From JAUWOY01 sp034431315 (GTDB taxonomy: Bacteria; Chloroflexota; Anaerolineae; VGOG01), in contig DAOUDK010000128.1 of NCBI GenBank assembly GCA_034431315.1, positions 9,035 to 73,034 on the forward strand: a stretch of DNA of 64,000 nt, given 5' to 3'. This document shows, in pieces, positions 8,244 through 17,400 of this stretch. Below the pieces are notes generated by a model. The model was given only the letters and a program-made list of their open reading frames with translations. It was not told the origin of the DNA and ran no database searches. Positions within the stretch are counted from its first letter, which is position 1; every line of letters starts with the position of its first letter. The position numbers and the translations under genes were made by a program.

Positions 8244-8317
8244 GCTACCAAGGAGCGTCTCGCCCCGTCTAAGGGCAGTTTGGCCACGAAATCGGGGCGA
8301 GGACGCCCCTTCGTAGC
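8244..8317. repeat. Imperfect inverted repeat (about 25-bp arms)
   Basis: An arm starting GCTACCAAGGAGCGTC at 8244 is nearly the reverse complement of one ending at 8317 (GCTACGAAGGGGCGTC on the other strand), and both continue through TCGCCCCG. The loop is about 25 bases. It lies upstream of fabH and downstream of the small membrane-protein gene and looks like a dispersed palindromic element rather than a terminator, since no U-tract follows. Confidence 0.7.
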
Positions 8318-8345
8318 AGGGGGGGACCAGAACACAAGGTTAACG

Positions 8346-8729
8346 TTATGCAGCCGAAGCTGATTGGGCTTCAGCAGCCGCGCGGGAGCGGATAAGATAA
8401 GCGAGTGCCCCAGCCACGGAAACAGCCGAGCCCAGAGCCGCTGCGCGGATGAGGATCTGCCTTCCGGGGCTTCTGGCCAGTTGAGGCACTCCCTCGGCCA
8501 GTCTCCGCTGACCAGCAGCCAGCAGATCATCGTGCAAGCTCTGGCAGAACGCTGGCGCAGGCTCCACCGGCTCCAGCACCTCTTTGACCTTCTCCGCCGT
8601 TTCCAGCAAGGGCTTGAGCTTCTCCCGGTACTCAGGAAACATGGCGAGATAATCGCTTCCCTTCCCCTGGCCTTTCTTTAATTGATCGGCATGAGCTGCC
8701 AATATCTCGGCTAACACTTTCTCTTCCAT
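8346..8729 (-). CDS. Small single-pass membrane protein, function unknown
   Basis: A 127-residue protein: an acidic helical N-terminal part (AEILAAHADQLKKGQG, FPEYREKLKPLLETAEKVKEVLEPVEPAP) followed by one TM helix near residues 93-112 (IRAAALGSAVSVAGALAYLI) and a short Ala-rich tail. The layout resembles membrane-anchored regulators found with ECF-type sigma factors in this phylum, and a sigma gene lies 3.5 kb upstream on the same strand, but no zinc-binding anti-sigma motif is present. A regulatory role is a guess. Confidence 0.6.
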   Translation of the reverse strand: MEEKVLAEILAAHADQLKKGQGKGSDYLAMFPEYREKLKPLLETAEKVKEVLEPVEPAPAFCQSLHDDLLAAGQRRLAEGVPQLARSPGRQILIRAAALGSAVSVAGALAYLIRSRAAAEAQSASAA

Positions 8730-8833
8730 AGCCTTCCCCCTCGAAAGCCAAACCCTCCCTCAATCAGAACAGGATACGCAGAATTTACGGATTCTTCCCA
8801 CCAGTCCGTTGAATCCCACCAGTCCGTTGTCCC

Positions 8834-9667
8834 TCAGACCTTATACGAGACGATGCCGATGATGCCTGGCCCACCGTGCACCGTCAGCGAACAACAGAGG
8901 TCCACCACGATCATCTCGTCGCAGTTGAAGGTGCTCTCCAGTCGCTGCCTCAATTCTTCTGCCTCAGCCGGGGCTTGAGCGTGGGGGATGCCAAGCTTAA
9001 CAGGCTCCGTCGTGCCCACCGCCTCCTCGGTCAACTCCACCAGGCGATCTATGGCCTTGCCTCTAGTCCGCACGTTCTGGAAAGCCTCCAGCACGCCGTC
9101 CTCCACCTTGATGACGGGTTTGAGATCGAGCAACGCGCCCAGCGCTCCGGCTAGTTTGCCCACCCGCCCGCTCCTCTGAAGGTATTTCAGAGTAGCCGGG
9201 GTGAGATAAAGGTTTATCCTCGACCGTATCCCTTCCAAGGCCTGGATGATCTCCCCCATGCTCTTGCCTTCCTCGGCAGCCCTGGCGGCGGCCAGCACCT
9301 GGTAGCCTGTCCCTATCGAAATAGACAGCGTGTCGAAGACCTCGATGTCGGCCTCAGGCAGCATAGACTTGGCCAGCACCGCCGACTGGTAGGTGCCGCT
9401 GTGCTTGGAAGTGATGTGGATGGAGATGATGGAATGGCCATCTTCTGCCAAGGGCCGATACACCTCGACGAGCTGCCCCGGCGAGGGCTGTGACGACGTG
9501 GGCATGACTTCTTCGAGCTTGCGGAAGAAGGTCGGGCGGTCAATTTCGATGCCTTCTTGATAGGTTTCCGTGCCGAACTGAATGTTGATGGGCACCGTCC
9601 AGATGTCGTACTTCTCCATTAACTCTTGAGGGACATCGGCCGTGCTGTCGGTGACGATTTTGATCAT
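8834..9667 (-). CDS. DegV family fatty-acid-binding protein (copy 1)
   Basis: The protein (277 residues from the ATG at 9667) begins MIKIVTDSTADVPQELM and has SSQPSPG, the ITSKHSGTY loop and YLQRSGRVG, all typical of DegV. DegV proteins (FakB in Gram-positives) bind a fatty acid and present it to the FakA kinase; no FakA gene is in the window. I prefer the ATG at 9667, preceded by GAGGGGGAAAG, over an in-frame start 14 residues upstream. Its 5' end, including the ribosome site, is copied at the start of the next DegV gene. Confidence 0.9.
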   Translation of the reverse strand: MIKIVTDSTADVPQELMEKYDIWTVPINIQFGTETYQEGIEIDRPTFFRKLEEVMPTSSQPSPGQLVEVYRPLAEDGHSIISIHITSKHSGTYQSAVLAKSMLPEADIEVFDTLSISIGTGYQVLAAARAAEEGKSMGEIIQALEGIRSRINLYLTPATLKYLQRSGRVGKLAGALGALLDLKPVIKVEDGVLEAFQNVRTRGKAIDRLVELTEEAVGTTEPVKLGIPHAQAPAEAEELRQRLESTFNCDEMIVVDLCCSLTVHGGPGIIGIVSYKV

Positions 9668-9716
9668 CTTTCCCCCTCTTTTCTTTTGGATCATGAATTG
9701 ATGGCACACCCTGGCA

Positions 9717-9785
9717 CTCCCCCCAGCCCCCCAATACTGGGGGGAGTAGAATGGTCCCCCCCCAGGACTGGGGGGTTAGGGGGGG
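9717..9785. repeat. C-run/G-run palindromic repeat, two hairpins
   Basis: CCCCCC-AGCCCCCC facing GGGGGG, then CCCCCCCC facing GGGGGGTTAGGGGGGG, fills the gap between the two DegV genes. Related elements occur inside coding sequence at 24724 and 63439. Confidence 0.8.
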
Positions 9786-9796
9786 CGGCTGGGTAG

Positions 9797-10801
9797 TTAC
9801 TCCACACTAATATAAGCTACAGCCAAACCTCCTCTGCCAATGTATCTACCGACAGAAGAGCCGATGTCATCAATATACGAGTTTCCAACGTTCAATTCAC
9901 CTTTTATCTGTTCCAGGAAATCCTCCGCCTTTTCTCTTACTAATGAATGTAATACGTAAACATCTATTCTTGTGTCGCCCACCTTTTCCTTGACCAGCTC
10001 TATCATCTTTCTTCTAGCCTTCCGTTCGCCTCTCACTTTAGCCACGTCTTCAAGATAACCGTCCCTTAGCATTAGTACGGGTTTTATTTTCAACAAGGTG
10101 CCCAGGAAGGCTTGCAATTCTCCGACTCTATCTACTATGTACTCCAGGGTGTTGAGGATCAAGTATAGGCCCGTCTTTCTCTTGGCCTCGATCATCTTCC
10201 CAACGACTGCATCAATAGACCTTCCTTCATGGATGGCGTTGAGGGCTTCGATCGCTATCAGACCAGCGCCTCCTGAAACAAAGTCCGTGTTCATCACCAC
10301 AATGATCGGCTCAGTCAACTTTCCTATCTCGGCCAATCTATCCTCTAGTCGAGGATCACTGGAATGAACAGCGTGCAGCCCCTCTTCAAAAAATTCTTCG
10401 TGAGGATCAATGACTACCACCTGGGCACCCTCTACTTGCCTTGCGCTCTGAATCGCGGCATTGAAAACCCCGGTGAGCCTGGAACTAGGTGTAGGGTAGA
10501 CTATCTTCGAGTATTTTGCGAGAAGGTCATTGTAAAACGACAGGAATTCTCCCAGCCCAGGCACGGCAGTGGACGGGCGTCCTTTAGATGTCTCCAAAAT
10601 AGAGTAGAATTCTTCAGGTGTGATATCAACCCCGTCCCTATACTCTTTCCCTTCAGCATGTATGGGCACGTGAATTACCGTAACGCCGTATTCTTCTATG
10701 AACTCCTTTGGCATGACGGTGGTGCTATCTATAAGCAGAGTTGTATCTAACATCAACTCCTTAGGGGCATCGGCAGTGCTGTCGGTGACGATTTTGATCA
10801 T
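9797..10801 (-). CDS. DegV family protein (copy 2) with chimeric N-terminus
   Basis: A 334-residue DegV-like protein with GRPSTAVPG, VYPTPSSRLTG and a conserved C-terminal domain. The N-terminus is written twice: residues 1-17 (MIKIVTDSTADAPKELM) copy the start of the neighbouring DegV gene, and then the protein starts again in DegV style with LDTTLLIDSTTVMPKEFIEE. At DNA level about 40 bases around the ribosome site and start codon are identical to copy 1. The body is visibly more AT-rich than its neighbours and diverged from copy 1. The Met at codon 17 (10753) is probably the ancestral start. I infer a transferred gene that captured the 5' end of the resident one. Confidence 0.85.
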   Translation of the reverse strand: MIKIVTDSTADAPKELMLDTTLLIDSTTVMPKEFIEEYGVTVIHVPIHAEGKEYRDGVDITPEEFYSILETSKGRPSTAVPGLGEFLSFYNDLLAKYSKIVYPTPSSRLTGVFNAAIQSARQVEGAQVVVIDPHEEFFEEGLHAVHSSDPRLEDRLAEIGKLTEPIIVVMNTDFVSGGAGLIAIEALNAIHEGRSIDAVVGKMIEAKRKTGLYLILNTLEYIVDRVGELQAFLGTLLKIKPVLMLRDGYLEDVAKVRGERKARRKMIELVKEKVGDTRIDVYVLHSLVREKAEDFLEQIKGELNVGNSYIDDIGSSVGRYIGRGGLAVAYISVE

Positions 10802-10836
10802 CTTTCCCCCTCTTTTCCCTTGGACATAATAAGCCC

Positions 10837-12207
10837 TTACAGTTTGACACCGCTGAGGTAGGCCAGCGGGTTGGTTAGGTCAACGAGCAGGTTCTTAACC
10901 CGCTTCAACGCAGAGACCTGGATGCGCCCCGCCCTCACCCGCTCCTTGAGTTCCGAAAGGCTCATCGTCGTGCTGGCGTAAAGCTGCGCCATGTTCTCGT
11001 AGAACTCCCTGGTGGGAAGCCTCGTTGGCAGAACGCTGTGCAGGAAGTCGAATAACTCGTAGTTTCGAGTGGTCAGCTCGTTGATCTTTTCCCTGAAGAA
11101 CTCCGTTCCGGGCAGTGGGGTTAGGACGGTGAATTGGGGAAAGCCGATCTTGAGTCTTCGCACGTAATCAATCAGGGCGTCGAAGTCGGGCTTTGTCCAC
11201 CGCGGGTCAACAATGAAGGCCCCCCAGATGTCCACACCGTTCTGGTTCATGATGCGCGCTGCCTCCTCGTTGGTGCGGACAGTGCTTCTCTTGTTAAGGT
11301 CGGCTAACTCCTCTTCTCGAAACTTCTCGAAGCCCACCAGCACGGTCGAGAGGCCAATCCCCGCCCACTTCTCGATGAGGTCAGGGCGCCTGACGATGCT
11401 ATCGCTGCGGGCCTGCATCCAGAACCTCGTCCTGATGCCCGCTGCCTTGATCAGTTCGCAGATCCTTTCCGCCCGCGGCAGGCTCTGCAGGAAGTTGTCA
11501 TCCACGAAGGCCACCACATCACCTAGCCGGCCTTCCAGTTCTTCCAGTACCCGCTCCGGCGACTTGACCCGACACTTGCCACGGTGAAAGGCCCACACCG
11601 AGCAGAACTTGCAGCGGTAGGGACAACCTCTAGCTGTCTCTACGGGATACGGCGATGTCCAGAACTGAAAGTGGTATTCCTCTCGATAGTCGTCCACGAG
11701 GTGTCGGGCGGGAAGGGGAGAATCGTCGAGGACGATGGGGTCCCTGGGGGCGGTGCGTACCTGTACCCCGTCTCGGCGATAGATGATCCCCGCCACACGG
11801 TGATAATCAGAGCCCCCAGCCACTGCTTCAATCAACTCGGGAAAGGTCGCCTCGCCCTCGCCGACCACGATAACATCTACGTCCTCGCAATCGAAGTCCT
11901 CGGGGCAGAGGCTGGCATGATGGCCGCCGACGACGGTGAAAACGGTCGGGTCTAGCTCCTTGACCTCCCGACAGATGGATAGCATACGGGGCACATTGGT
12001 GGTGTAACCCGTCACCCCCACCAGGTCGGGGGCGAAGCCCTGGAGGGTCCCCATCAGGTTGGGGTCCACCCGCATATCGAGGATTTTCACCTCATGCTCG
12101 GGGATGGTGGCAGCCAGGATCTCCAGCGCCAACGGCTCAGCGCGAGCCAGCCTTGTGAAGCCCACCAGGCTCGAGGGGTCCTCCGGTTGAACGAGCAATA
12201 CTTTCAT
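10837..12207 (-). CDS. B12-binding domain radical SAM protein
   Basis: The 456-residue protein has an N-terminal Rossmann-type cobalamin-binding domain (1-145, GVTGYTTNVPRM, VVGGHHASL) and a radical SAM barrel with the cluster motif CPYRCKFC (Cys195, Cys199, Cys202). Class B enzymes of this type methylate or rearrange unreactive carbons, including hopanoid C-3 methylases and BchE-type cyclases; which substrate applies here cannot be read from sequence. The B12 domain lacks an evident DxHxxG, which is common in this subfamily. It is separated from the sigma factor gene upstream by about 40 bases and from DegV copy 2 downstream by 35 bases, so co-transcription is possible. Confidence 0.87.
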   Translation of the reverse strand: MKVLLVQPEDPSSLVGFTRLARAEPLALEILAATIPEHEVKILDMRVDPNLMGTLQGFAPDLVGVTGYTTNVPRMLSICREVKELDPTVFTVVGGHHASLCPEDFDCEDVDVIVVGEGEATFPELIEAVAGGSDYHRVAGIIYRRDGVQVRTAPRDPIVLDDSPLPARHLVDDYREEYHFQFWTSPYPVETARGCPYRCKFCSVWAFHRGKCRVKSPERVLEELEGRLGDVVAFVDDNFLQSLPRAERICELIKAAGIRTRFWMQARSDSIVRRPDLIEKWAGIGLSTVLVGFEKFREEELADLNKRSTVRTNEEAARIMNQNGVDIWGAFIVDPRWTKPDFDALIDYVRRLKIGFPQFTVLTPLPGTEFFREKINELTTRNYELFDFLHSVLPTRLPTREFYENMAQLYASTTMSLSELKERVRAGRIQVSALKRVKNLLVDLTNPLAYLSGVKL

Positions 12208-12249
12208 CCTTCCTCCTCCATTTCGATCCCTCTCACTGGTATCTCCTTC

Positions 12250-12804
12250 TCAAAATCCCCACTTCTCCAGGTCTTCTCTCAGGGCGATCAGGATGCGGAA
12301 GTACAGGGATTTGATAGCTCCCACGCTGCGACCCAGTACCTGGCCGATCTCAGCGTTGGACATCCCCTCCATGAGCTTGAGGATGAGCAGTTGCTGGCGG
12401 TCGGCAGGGAGCCGCTTGATGGCTTCGAGGAGGGCCTCTCGTTCCTCGTTGGCCTCGGCCTGATGCTCCGGAGCGCTGCTTCTGCTACGCTGTCTGGTCA
12501 GGGCCCACTCATCCAGGGAGATAACCGGGTGCCGGCTGCGGTCACGGAGCCAGTTAGCCACCAGGTTGTGGGCAATTCGATAGAGCCAGGCCGAGAAGGG
12601 CAAGCCCTTGTTCTCGTAGCGATCTATGTTAGCGAGAGCGCGGTGAAAAGTCCTGGAGGTGAGGTCTTCGGCGTCGTGGCGGTTGCCGGTGCGGCGATAG
12701 ATGTAGCTATAGATCTTCCGCACGTACTTTCCGTATAAGACACCGAAGGCCGCGGGGTCCTCTTTGGCCTTCTCCACCAAAATCTCTTCGTTTTCTTCCA
12801 CCAC
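12250..12804 (-). CDS. ECF-type RNA polymerase sigma factor
   Basis: A 184-residue sigma-70 family protein with region 2 (FGVLYGKYVRKIYSYIYRRTGNRHDAEDLTSRTF, FSAWLYRIAHNLVANWLRD) and region 4 (LPADRQQLLILKLMEGMSNAEIGQVLGRSVGAIKSLYFRI). Regions 1.2 and 3 are absent, as expected for ECF-type sigma factors answering extracytoplasmic signals. No anti-sigma gene is adjacent; the small membrane protein at 8346-8729 is a distant candidate. It points away from the exported-protein gene at 13083 across a 278-base divergent region. Confidence 0.92.
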   Translation of the reverse strand: MVEENEEILVEKAKEDPAAFGVLYGKYVRKIYSYIYRRTGNRHDAEDLTSRTFHRALANIDRYENKGLPFSAWLYRIAHNLVANWLRDRSRHPVISLDEWALTRQRSRSSAPEHQAEANEEREALLEAIKRLPADRQQLLILKLMEGMSNAEIGQVLGRSVGAIKSLYFRILIALREDLEKWGF

Positions 12805-13082
12805 AGAAGAGCCCTTTCCTGCGGCCCTTCAGTGCTTTGTTATTACAACACCGAAGAGCGGCAATGGTTACGGAGTCTTGGGTAACGAGGCAATGAGTAA
12901 TACTGGAATTATGATATAAGCTCCAAGGCCCGTCCCCGGGCCGTCAAGGCCGCGCCCGGGGATGCCTGACTTCTCAGGTATAAGTATAGCAGGATTTCTG
13001 CATGTGGTCAATAATGCCCACCTTGTCATCAACGCCTTTTTGTGATAAACTTATAGCGGAACAAGACCTGGAAGGAGTTCAG
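12805..13082. promoter_or_regulatory. Divergent intergenic region with a promoter and GC-rich hairpin
   Basis: TTGTCA (13023-13028), 17 bases, then TAAACT (13046-13051) makes a good sigma-70 type promoter for the exported-protein gene at 13083. Around 12933-12963 a strong hairpin (CCCCGGGC facing GCCCGGGG) sits in mid-region without a U-tract. A GGGTAACGAGGCAATGAG stretch near 12880 resembles the short repeats at 30640 and 26650. No promoter for the sigma gene could be assigned with confidence. Confidence 0.55.
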
Positions 13083-13769
13083 ATGATTAAGAAGATTTTA
13101 GCTCTCGGTTTGCTTGCCGCCCTTTTTATGGGGCTCTCACTCGTGAGGCTCGAGGCTGCTCCGCCGCAGCAAGGAGCGGTCATCACCTCTCCTCAGGATC
13201 GCGACGTGGTGCGCGGCTTGCTGGTCATCAAAGGCACGGCCACCACCCCCAATTTTTGGAAATATGAGGTGCACTATGCGCCGGAGCCCAACCCTACCGA
13301 TCAGTGGATGCTGGTGGGGGATGTTCACGAAGCGCAGGTCACTGATGGACGATTGGAAGCCTGGGATACCTCCCTGGTGTCCGATGGGACCTACAGCCTG
13401 CGGCTCAGGGTTGTTCGTGTGGACGGCAACTACGACGAGTATTACGTGCGCCAGATCTCGGTGGTCAATGCCCAGCCGACGGAGACGCCGACGGCAACGC
13501 CAACCCCGCCGGCCACCCGCACCCCCCTGCCTCCCACGCCCACGGTGATCATCGAGCAGCCACCAACATCCACCCCCCGACCCACCTCCACCCCTGGGCC
13601 GGCCGGGGTCACGCCGGAGTCGCAAACAGGGACCGGGCTCAGTATCACCGCGCAAGGGTTAGGCAAAGCCCTGCTCTACGGCGCAGGCGGAACCATGGGC
13701 TTGTTCCTGCTGATGGCCGTCATAACCACCTTGCGGCGACTCATCTCCTGGCTGATAGCGCAGTTCTGA
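13083..13769 (+). CDS. Exported, C-terminally membrane-anchored Ig-like protein
   Basis: The protein (228 residues) has a signal peptide (MIKKILALGLLAALFMGLSL), one beta-sandwich-like domain (about 28-125: ITSPQDRDVVRGLLVIKGTA, DGTYSLRLRVVR), a Pro/Thr-rich linker (PTETPTATPTPP) and a C-terminal TM helix followed by basic residues. This is a common cell-surface design in Chloroflexota. The ATG at 13083 with GGAAGGAG upstream is preferred over an in-frame ATG at 13002 because it begins exactly at the signal peptide. It is followed 10 bases later by pth, so the two share a transcript. Confidence 0.75.
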   Translation: MIKKILALGLLAALFMGLSLVRLEAAPPQQGAVITSPQDRDVVRGLLVIKGTATTPNFWKYEVHYAPEPNPTDQWMLVGDVHEAQVTDGRLEAWDTSLVSDGTYSLRLRVVRVDGNYDEYYVRQISVVNAQPTETPTATPTPPATRTPLPPTPTVIIEQPPTSTPRPTSTPGPAGVTPESQTGTGLSITAQGLGKALLYGAGGTMGLFLLMAVITTLRRLISWLIAQF

Positions 13770-13772
13770 GGA

Positions 13773-13801
13773 GTGAAACGTGAAACGTGAAGACGTGAAA
13801 C
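13773..13801. repeat. GTGAAAC heptamer repeat at the pth start
   Basis: GTGAAAC occurs at 13773, 13780 and 13795, with a GTGAAGAC variant between. One of these copies supplies the GTG start codon chosen for pth. Confidence 0.8.
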
Positions 13802-14418
13802 GTGAGATGATGCAAGCTTTGAGTCGTTTGTGGCAAAAGGGTGAACCCAGCATAGAAAGACTTATCGTTGGTTTAGGCAACCCGGGCCGAAAATACGCCG
13901 GCAACAGACACAACGTCGGCTTTCAGTGCCTCGATCGCCTGGCCGAAGCCTGGGGCCTGTCGTTCAGCAGGCGAAAACATAAGGCCCTGCTGGCTCAGGG
14001 TCAGATCGCCGGCCTCAAAGTCATCCTGGCCAAGCCCCAGACCTTCATGAACCTGAGCGGCGAGGCGGTGGAGCGAATGGCCCGCTTCTACAAAGTGCCC
14101 CATGAGAACATCCTGGTGATCTACGACGATCTCGACCTGCCGGTGGGCCGAATCCGTCTACGCCCCGAGGGCGGGTCTGGTGGGCACAAAGGGATGAAAT
14201 CAATCATGGAGCACCTGGGCGCCAACGGCTTCCCCCGTTTGCGGGTGGGCATAGGCCGCCCTGTCCACGGCGACCCCGTGGACTACGTCCTGGACGACTT
14301 CACCCCCGACGAGCGGATCACTATTGATGTGGTCTACGAGAGAGCTGTTTCCGCCGTCGAGCTCTGGCTGGCCGAAGGCATCGCGGCTGCCATGAACAGG
14401 TACAACCTGAACCCATAA
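13780..14418 (+). CDS. pth: Peptidyl-tRNA hydrolase
   Basis: Pth releases peptides from peptidyl-tRNA that has dropped off ribosomes. The family signature LIVGLGNPGRKYAGNRHNVGF is present with active-site Asn34 and His44, plus KPQTFMNLSGEAV, YDDLDLPVG and GSGGHKGMKSI. About 25 residues precede the usual start. They are encoded by the GTGAAAC repeat; the GTG at 13780 has GAGGAG seven bases upstream, overlapping the previous stop. An ATG at 13807 is the alternative start with a poorer ribosome site. Confidence 0.93.
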   Translation: MKREDVKREMMQALSRLWQKGEPSIERLIVGLGNPGRKYAGNRHNVGFQCLDRLAEAWGLSFSRRKHKALLAQGQIAGLKVILAKPQTFMNLSGEAVERMARFYKVPHENILVIYDDLDLPVGRIRLRPEGGSGGHKGMKSIMEHLGANGFPRLRVGIGRPVHGDPVDYVLDDFTPDERITIDVVYERAVSAVELWLAEGIAAAMNRYNLNP

Positions 14419-14443
14419 CTTCCTGTTTCGGGAGGTACACAAG

Positions 14444-17400
14444 ATGAAAGATGAGCATAAGGCCAAAGAGCAGCTCATAAATGAACTGGCAGAAATGCGC
14501 CGACGGATCGCTAGACTGGAAGCAGCGGATGCCGAGCGCAAGCGGGCGGAGGAGTCGCTGCGAGAAAGCGAGGCGCGCTATCGCGCTGTCGTCGAGGATC
14601 AAACGGAACTGATTTGCCGTTTCCAGCCCGACGGAACGCTGACCTTTGTGAACGAAGCTTACTGTCGCTATTTCGGCAAGAGGCTGGAGGAGTTGATTGG
14701 CCATAACTGTATGCCACTCATTCCTGAGGAGGACCGGGAATTCGTCTGGCAGCAAATGGCCTCCCTGTCTCTGGAGAACCCCGTTGGAAACTACGAGCAC
14801 CGTGTTGTGACGCCCAGCGGGGAAATCCGTTGGCAGCAGTGGACCGACCGGGCGATATACGATGAGCAGGGCCGCCTCGTCGAGTACCAATCGGTGGGGC
14901 GCGACATCACCGAGCGCAAGCTAGCGGAGGAGGAGATTGAGCGGCGCAACCGGGAGCTAGCCGCTCTCAACGCCATCACCGCTACCATGATGCAGAGCGC
15001 GTTGAATCTGAAAGAGGTGCTGCAACTAACGGCAGATGGCGTCGTGCAAGGACTCGGTTGTAATACTGCCATCATGTTCCTGCTGGACGAAGAAGAGGGG
15101 GTTTTCAAAGGCAGGGCAGTTTCCACAAGGGCCAAGATCCTCAAAAGGATCAATGCCATAATTGGTTTTCCAGTGATCCAGCTCAAGATTCCAGCGAGAA
15201 GCGATTTCAATGAGGCTGCGAGCAACCTCCTGGATGGTCGGATAACCATCAAACACAATTTCCACGAGCTAGCGGGACCTCTCTTGAGCAGGCCGGTTTG
15301 TTCTGCCTTGCAAGGGATTCTAGGTTCCAGAACGTTCCTGGGCCTACCGTTGCTGGCAAGAGGGGCGGTGATAGGAGGCATCTTCGCTTCAACACGGGAG
15401 GAGCTAAATGAGGCAGATGCAGAGAAACTCATGACCTTCGCCAACCAGGCGGCCATCGCCATCGAGAACGCCCGGCTCCATGAAGAGACCAAGCAGCACA
15501 CCATAGAATTGGAGCAAAGGGCAAAACGGCTGGCTGTGATTAACCGCGTCTCGGCAGCCATTAGCTCTTTCCTGGATTGGAATGAAGTTCTCAATACCAC
15601 AGTCCGGGAGCTAGTGGGACTTTTCGGCGTCGAACACAGCGGCATCCTGATCTTCGACAAGGAAAAGGAGTGGGGACACGTGCTGGCCGAGTATCCGGAC
15701 TGGGGGGCCACCGCCGAACGCTTCCAGGTTAAAGGTTATCTGGCTGCCGAGCGCATCATCGCCGACCAGAAACCTCTGATAATCGAGGACACTCTGAAGG
15801 ATCCCCTGGTAGCCAGGGTTCGGGACACCATGCGCAGGCTGGGCATCAAATCCATGCTCATCGTGCCCCTGGTGGTCAAAGGTGAGACCATAGGCAGCAT
15901 CGGCCTGGATGCAAAGAAACAGCGCGTCTTCAGCCAAGAAGATATCGAGCTGGCCCAGACGATAGCTAACCAGGCGGCCATCGCCATCCGCAACGTCCAG
16001 CTCTTCCAGGCGGAGCGGGAGCAGCGTGACCGGGCCGAAGCACTGGAGGAGGCGGCCGCCGTCGTCAGCAGCACCCTGGATCCCGACCAGGTGCTGGACC
16101 GCGTCCTGGAGCAGGTCAGCCGCGTCGTCCCCAACGATGCCGCTAACATCATGCTCATCGAGGGCGACCAGGCACGCGTCGTCCGCTGGCGCGGCTACGA
16201 GCGCTTCGGCACGGAGGAGTTCGTCTCGACAGTCGTTTTCCGCATCCCCGAGGTGACCAACCTCCAGCAAATGCTGGAGAGCAGGGAGCCGATGGTCATT
16301 CCTGATACTGATACCTGTCCTGACTGGGTGCGCATCCCGGTGACGGAGTGGCTGCGCTCGTACGCGGCTGCGCCCATCATCGTGCGCGGTGAGGTGATCG
16401 GTTTCCTCAACGTGGACAGCGCCACCCCCGGCTTCTTCACCCAGGCTCATGCCGAGGCCCTGCGTGTCTTCGCCGACCACGCCGCCACCGCCATCGAGAA
16501 CGCCCGGCTGTATGGAGCCGAGCGCAGGCACAGCGCAGAACTCGAAGCCCTGCGCCAGGCTAGCCTGCACCTGACCTCCGCTCTGGAGTTGCAGCCGATC
16601 CTGGAGGCGATTCTCGACCATGCCTTCAAACTGGTGGCCGCTGACGACGTCCACATTTTCCTCTACGATGGCGAGCGACTGACCTTCGGTGCCGCCCTGT
16701 GGGAGGATGGCCGCCAGAAGGAATCCTACGCCGAGCCCCGTCCGCAGGGCCTGACTTACACTGTCGCCTGCAGCGGGGAACGCATCGTCGTCCCCGACGT
16801 TAACAGCCACCCGCTCTTTCGAGATTACCAATGGGGTGGCTCCATTGTCGGCCTACCGCTGCGCATCGGCGAGCGGGTGATGGGTGTGATGAACGTCGCC
16901 TTCGAGAGGCCGCACGTGTTCGATGAAAGCGAACTGCGCGTCCTGGGGCTGCTGGCTGATCAAGCAGCCATCGCCATCGATAACGCCCGGCTGTATGAGG
17001 AGACCCGACAGCGCGCCCTGGAGCAGGAGACGCTGCGGGAGGCCGCGCTGGCACTAACCACCGCCCTGGATCGAAACGAGGTGATCGAGCGCATCCTGGC
17101 CCAGTTGCAGCAGGTGGTGCCCTACGACAGCGCGTCAGTCCAGTTGCTCAGAGAGGACCAGATGGAGATCGTGGGCGGGCGCGGCTTTCCCAACCTGCCA
17201 GACCTGCTGGGCACCCTCTTCCCCGTGGATGGCGACAACCCCAACCAAGAGGTGATCCGCACCCAAGCCCCCTTCATCGTGAAGGATGCCCCGACCGTGT
17301 ACGAGGGATTTCAAAAAGGCCCGCACATGCAGACCGTCATCCGCTCCTGGCTGGGCGTACCGATGCTGATCGGCGAGCGACTGGTGGGGATGATTGCCCT

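Noticed and set aside
12933..12963. GC-rich hairpin between sigma factor and exported-protein genes as a terminator
   Set aside because: It lies in a divergent promoter region with no U-tract and no gene ending there.
15611..16831. Long minus-strand open frame opposite the GAF sensor
   Set aside because: It is in the shadow of a gene with clear GAF domains; its translation has no recognisable fold, and GC-rich codon bias alone explains it.
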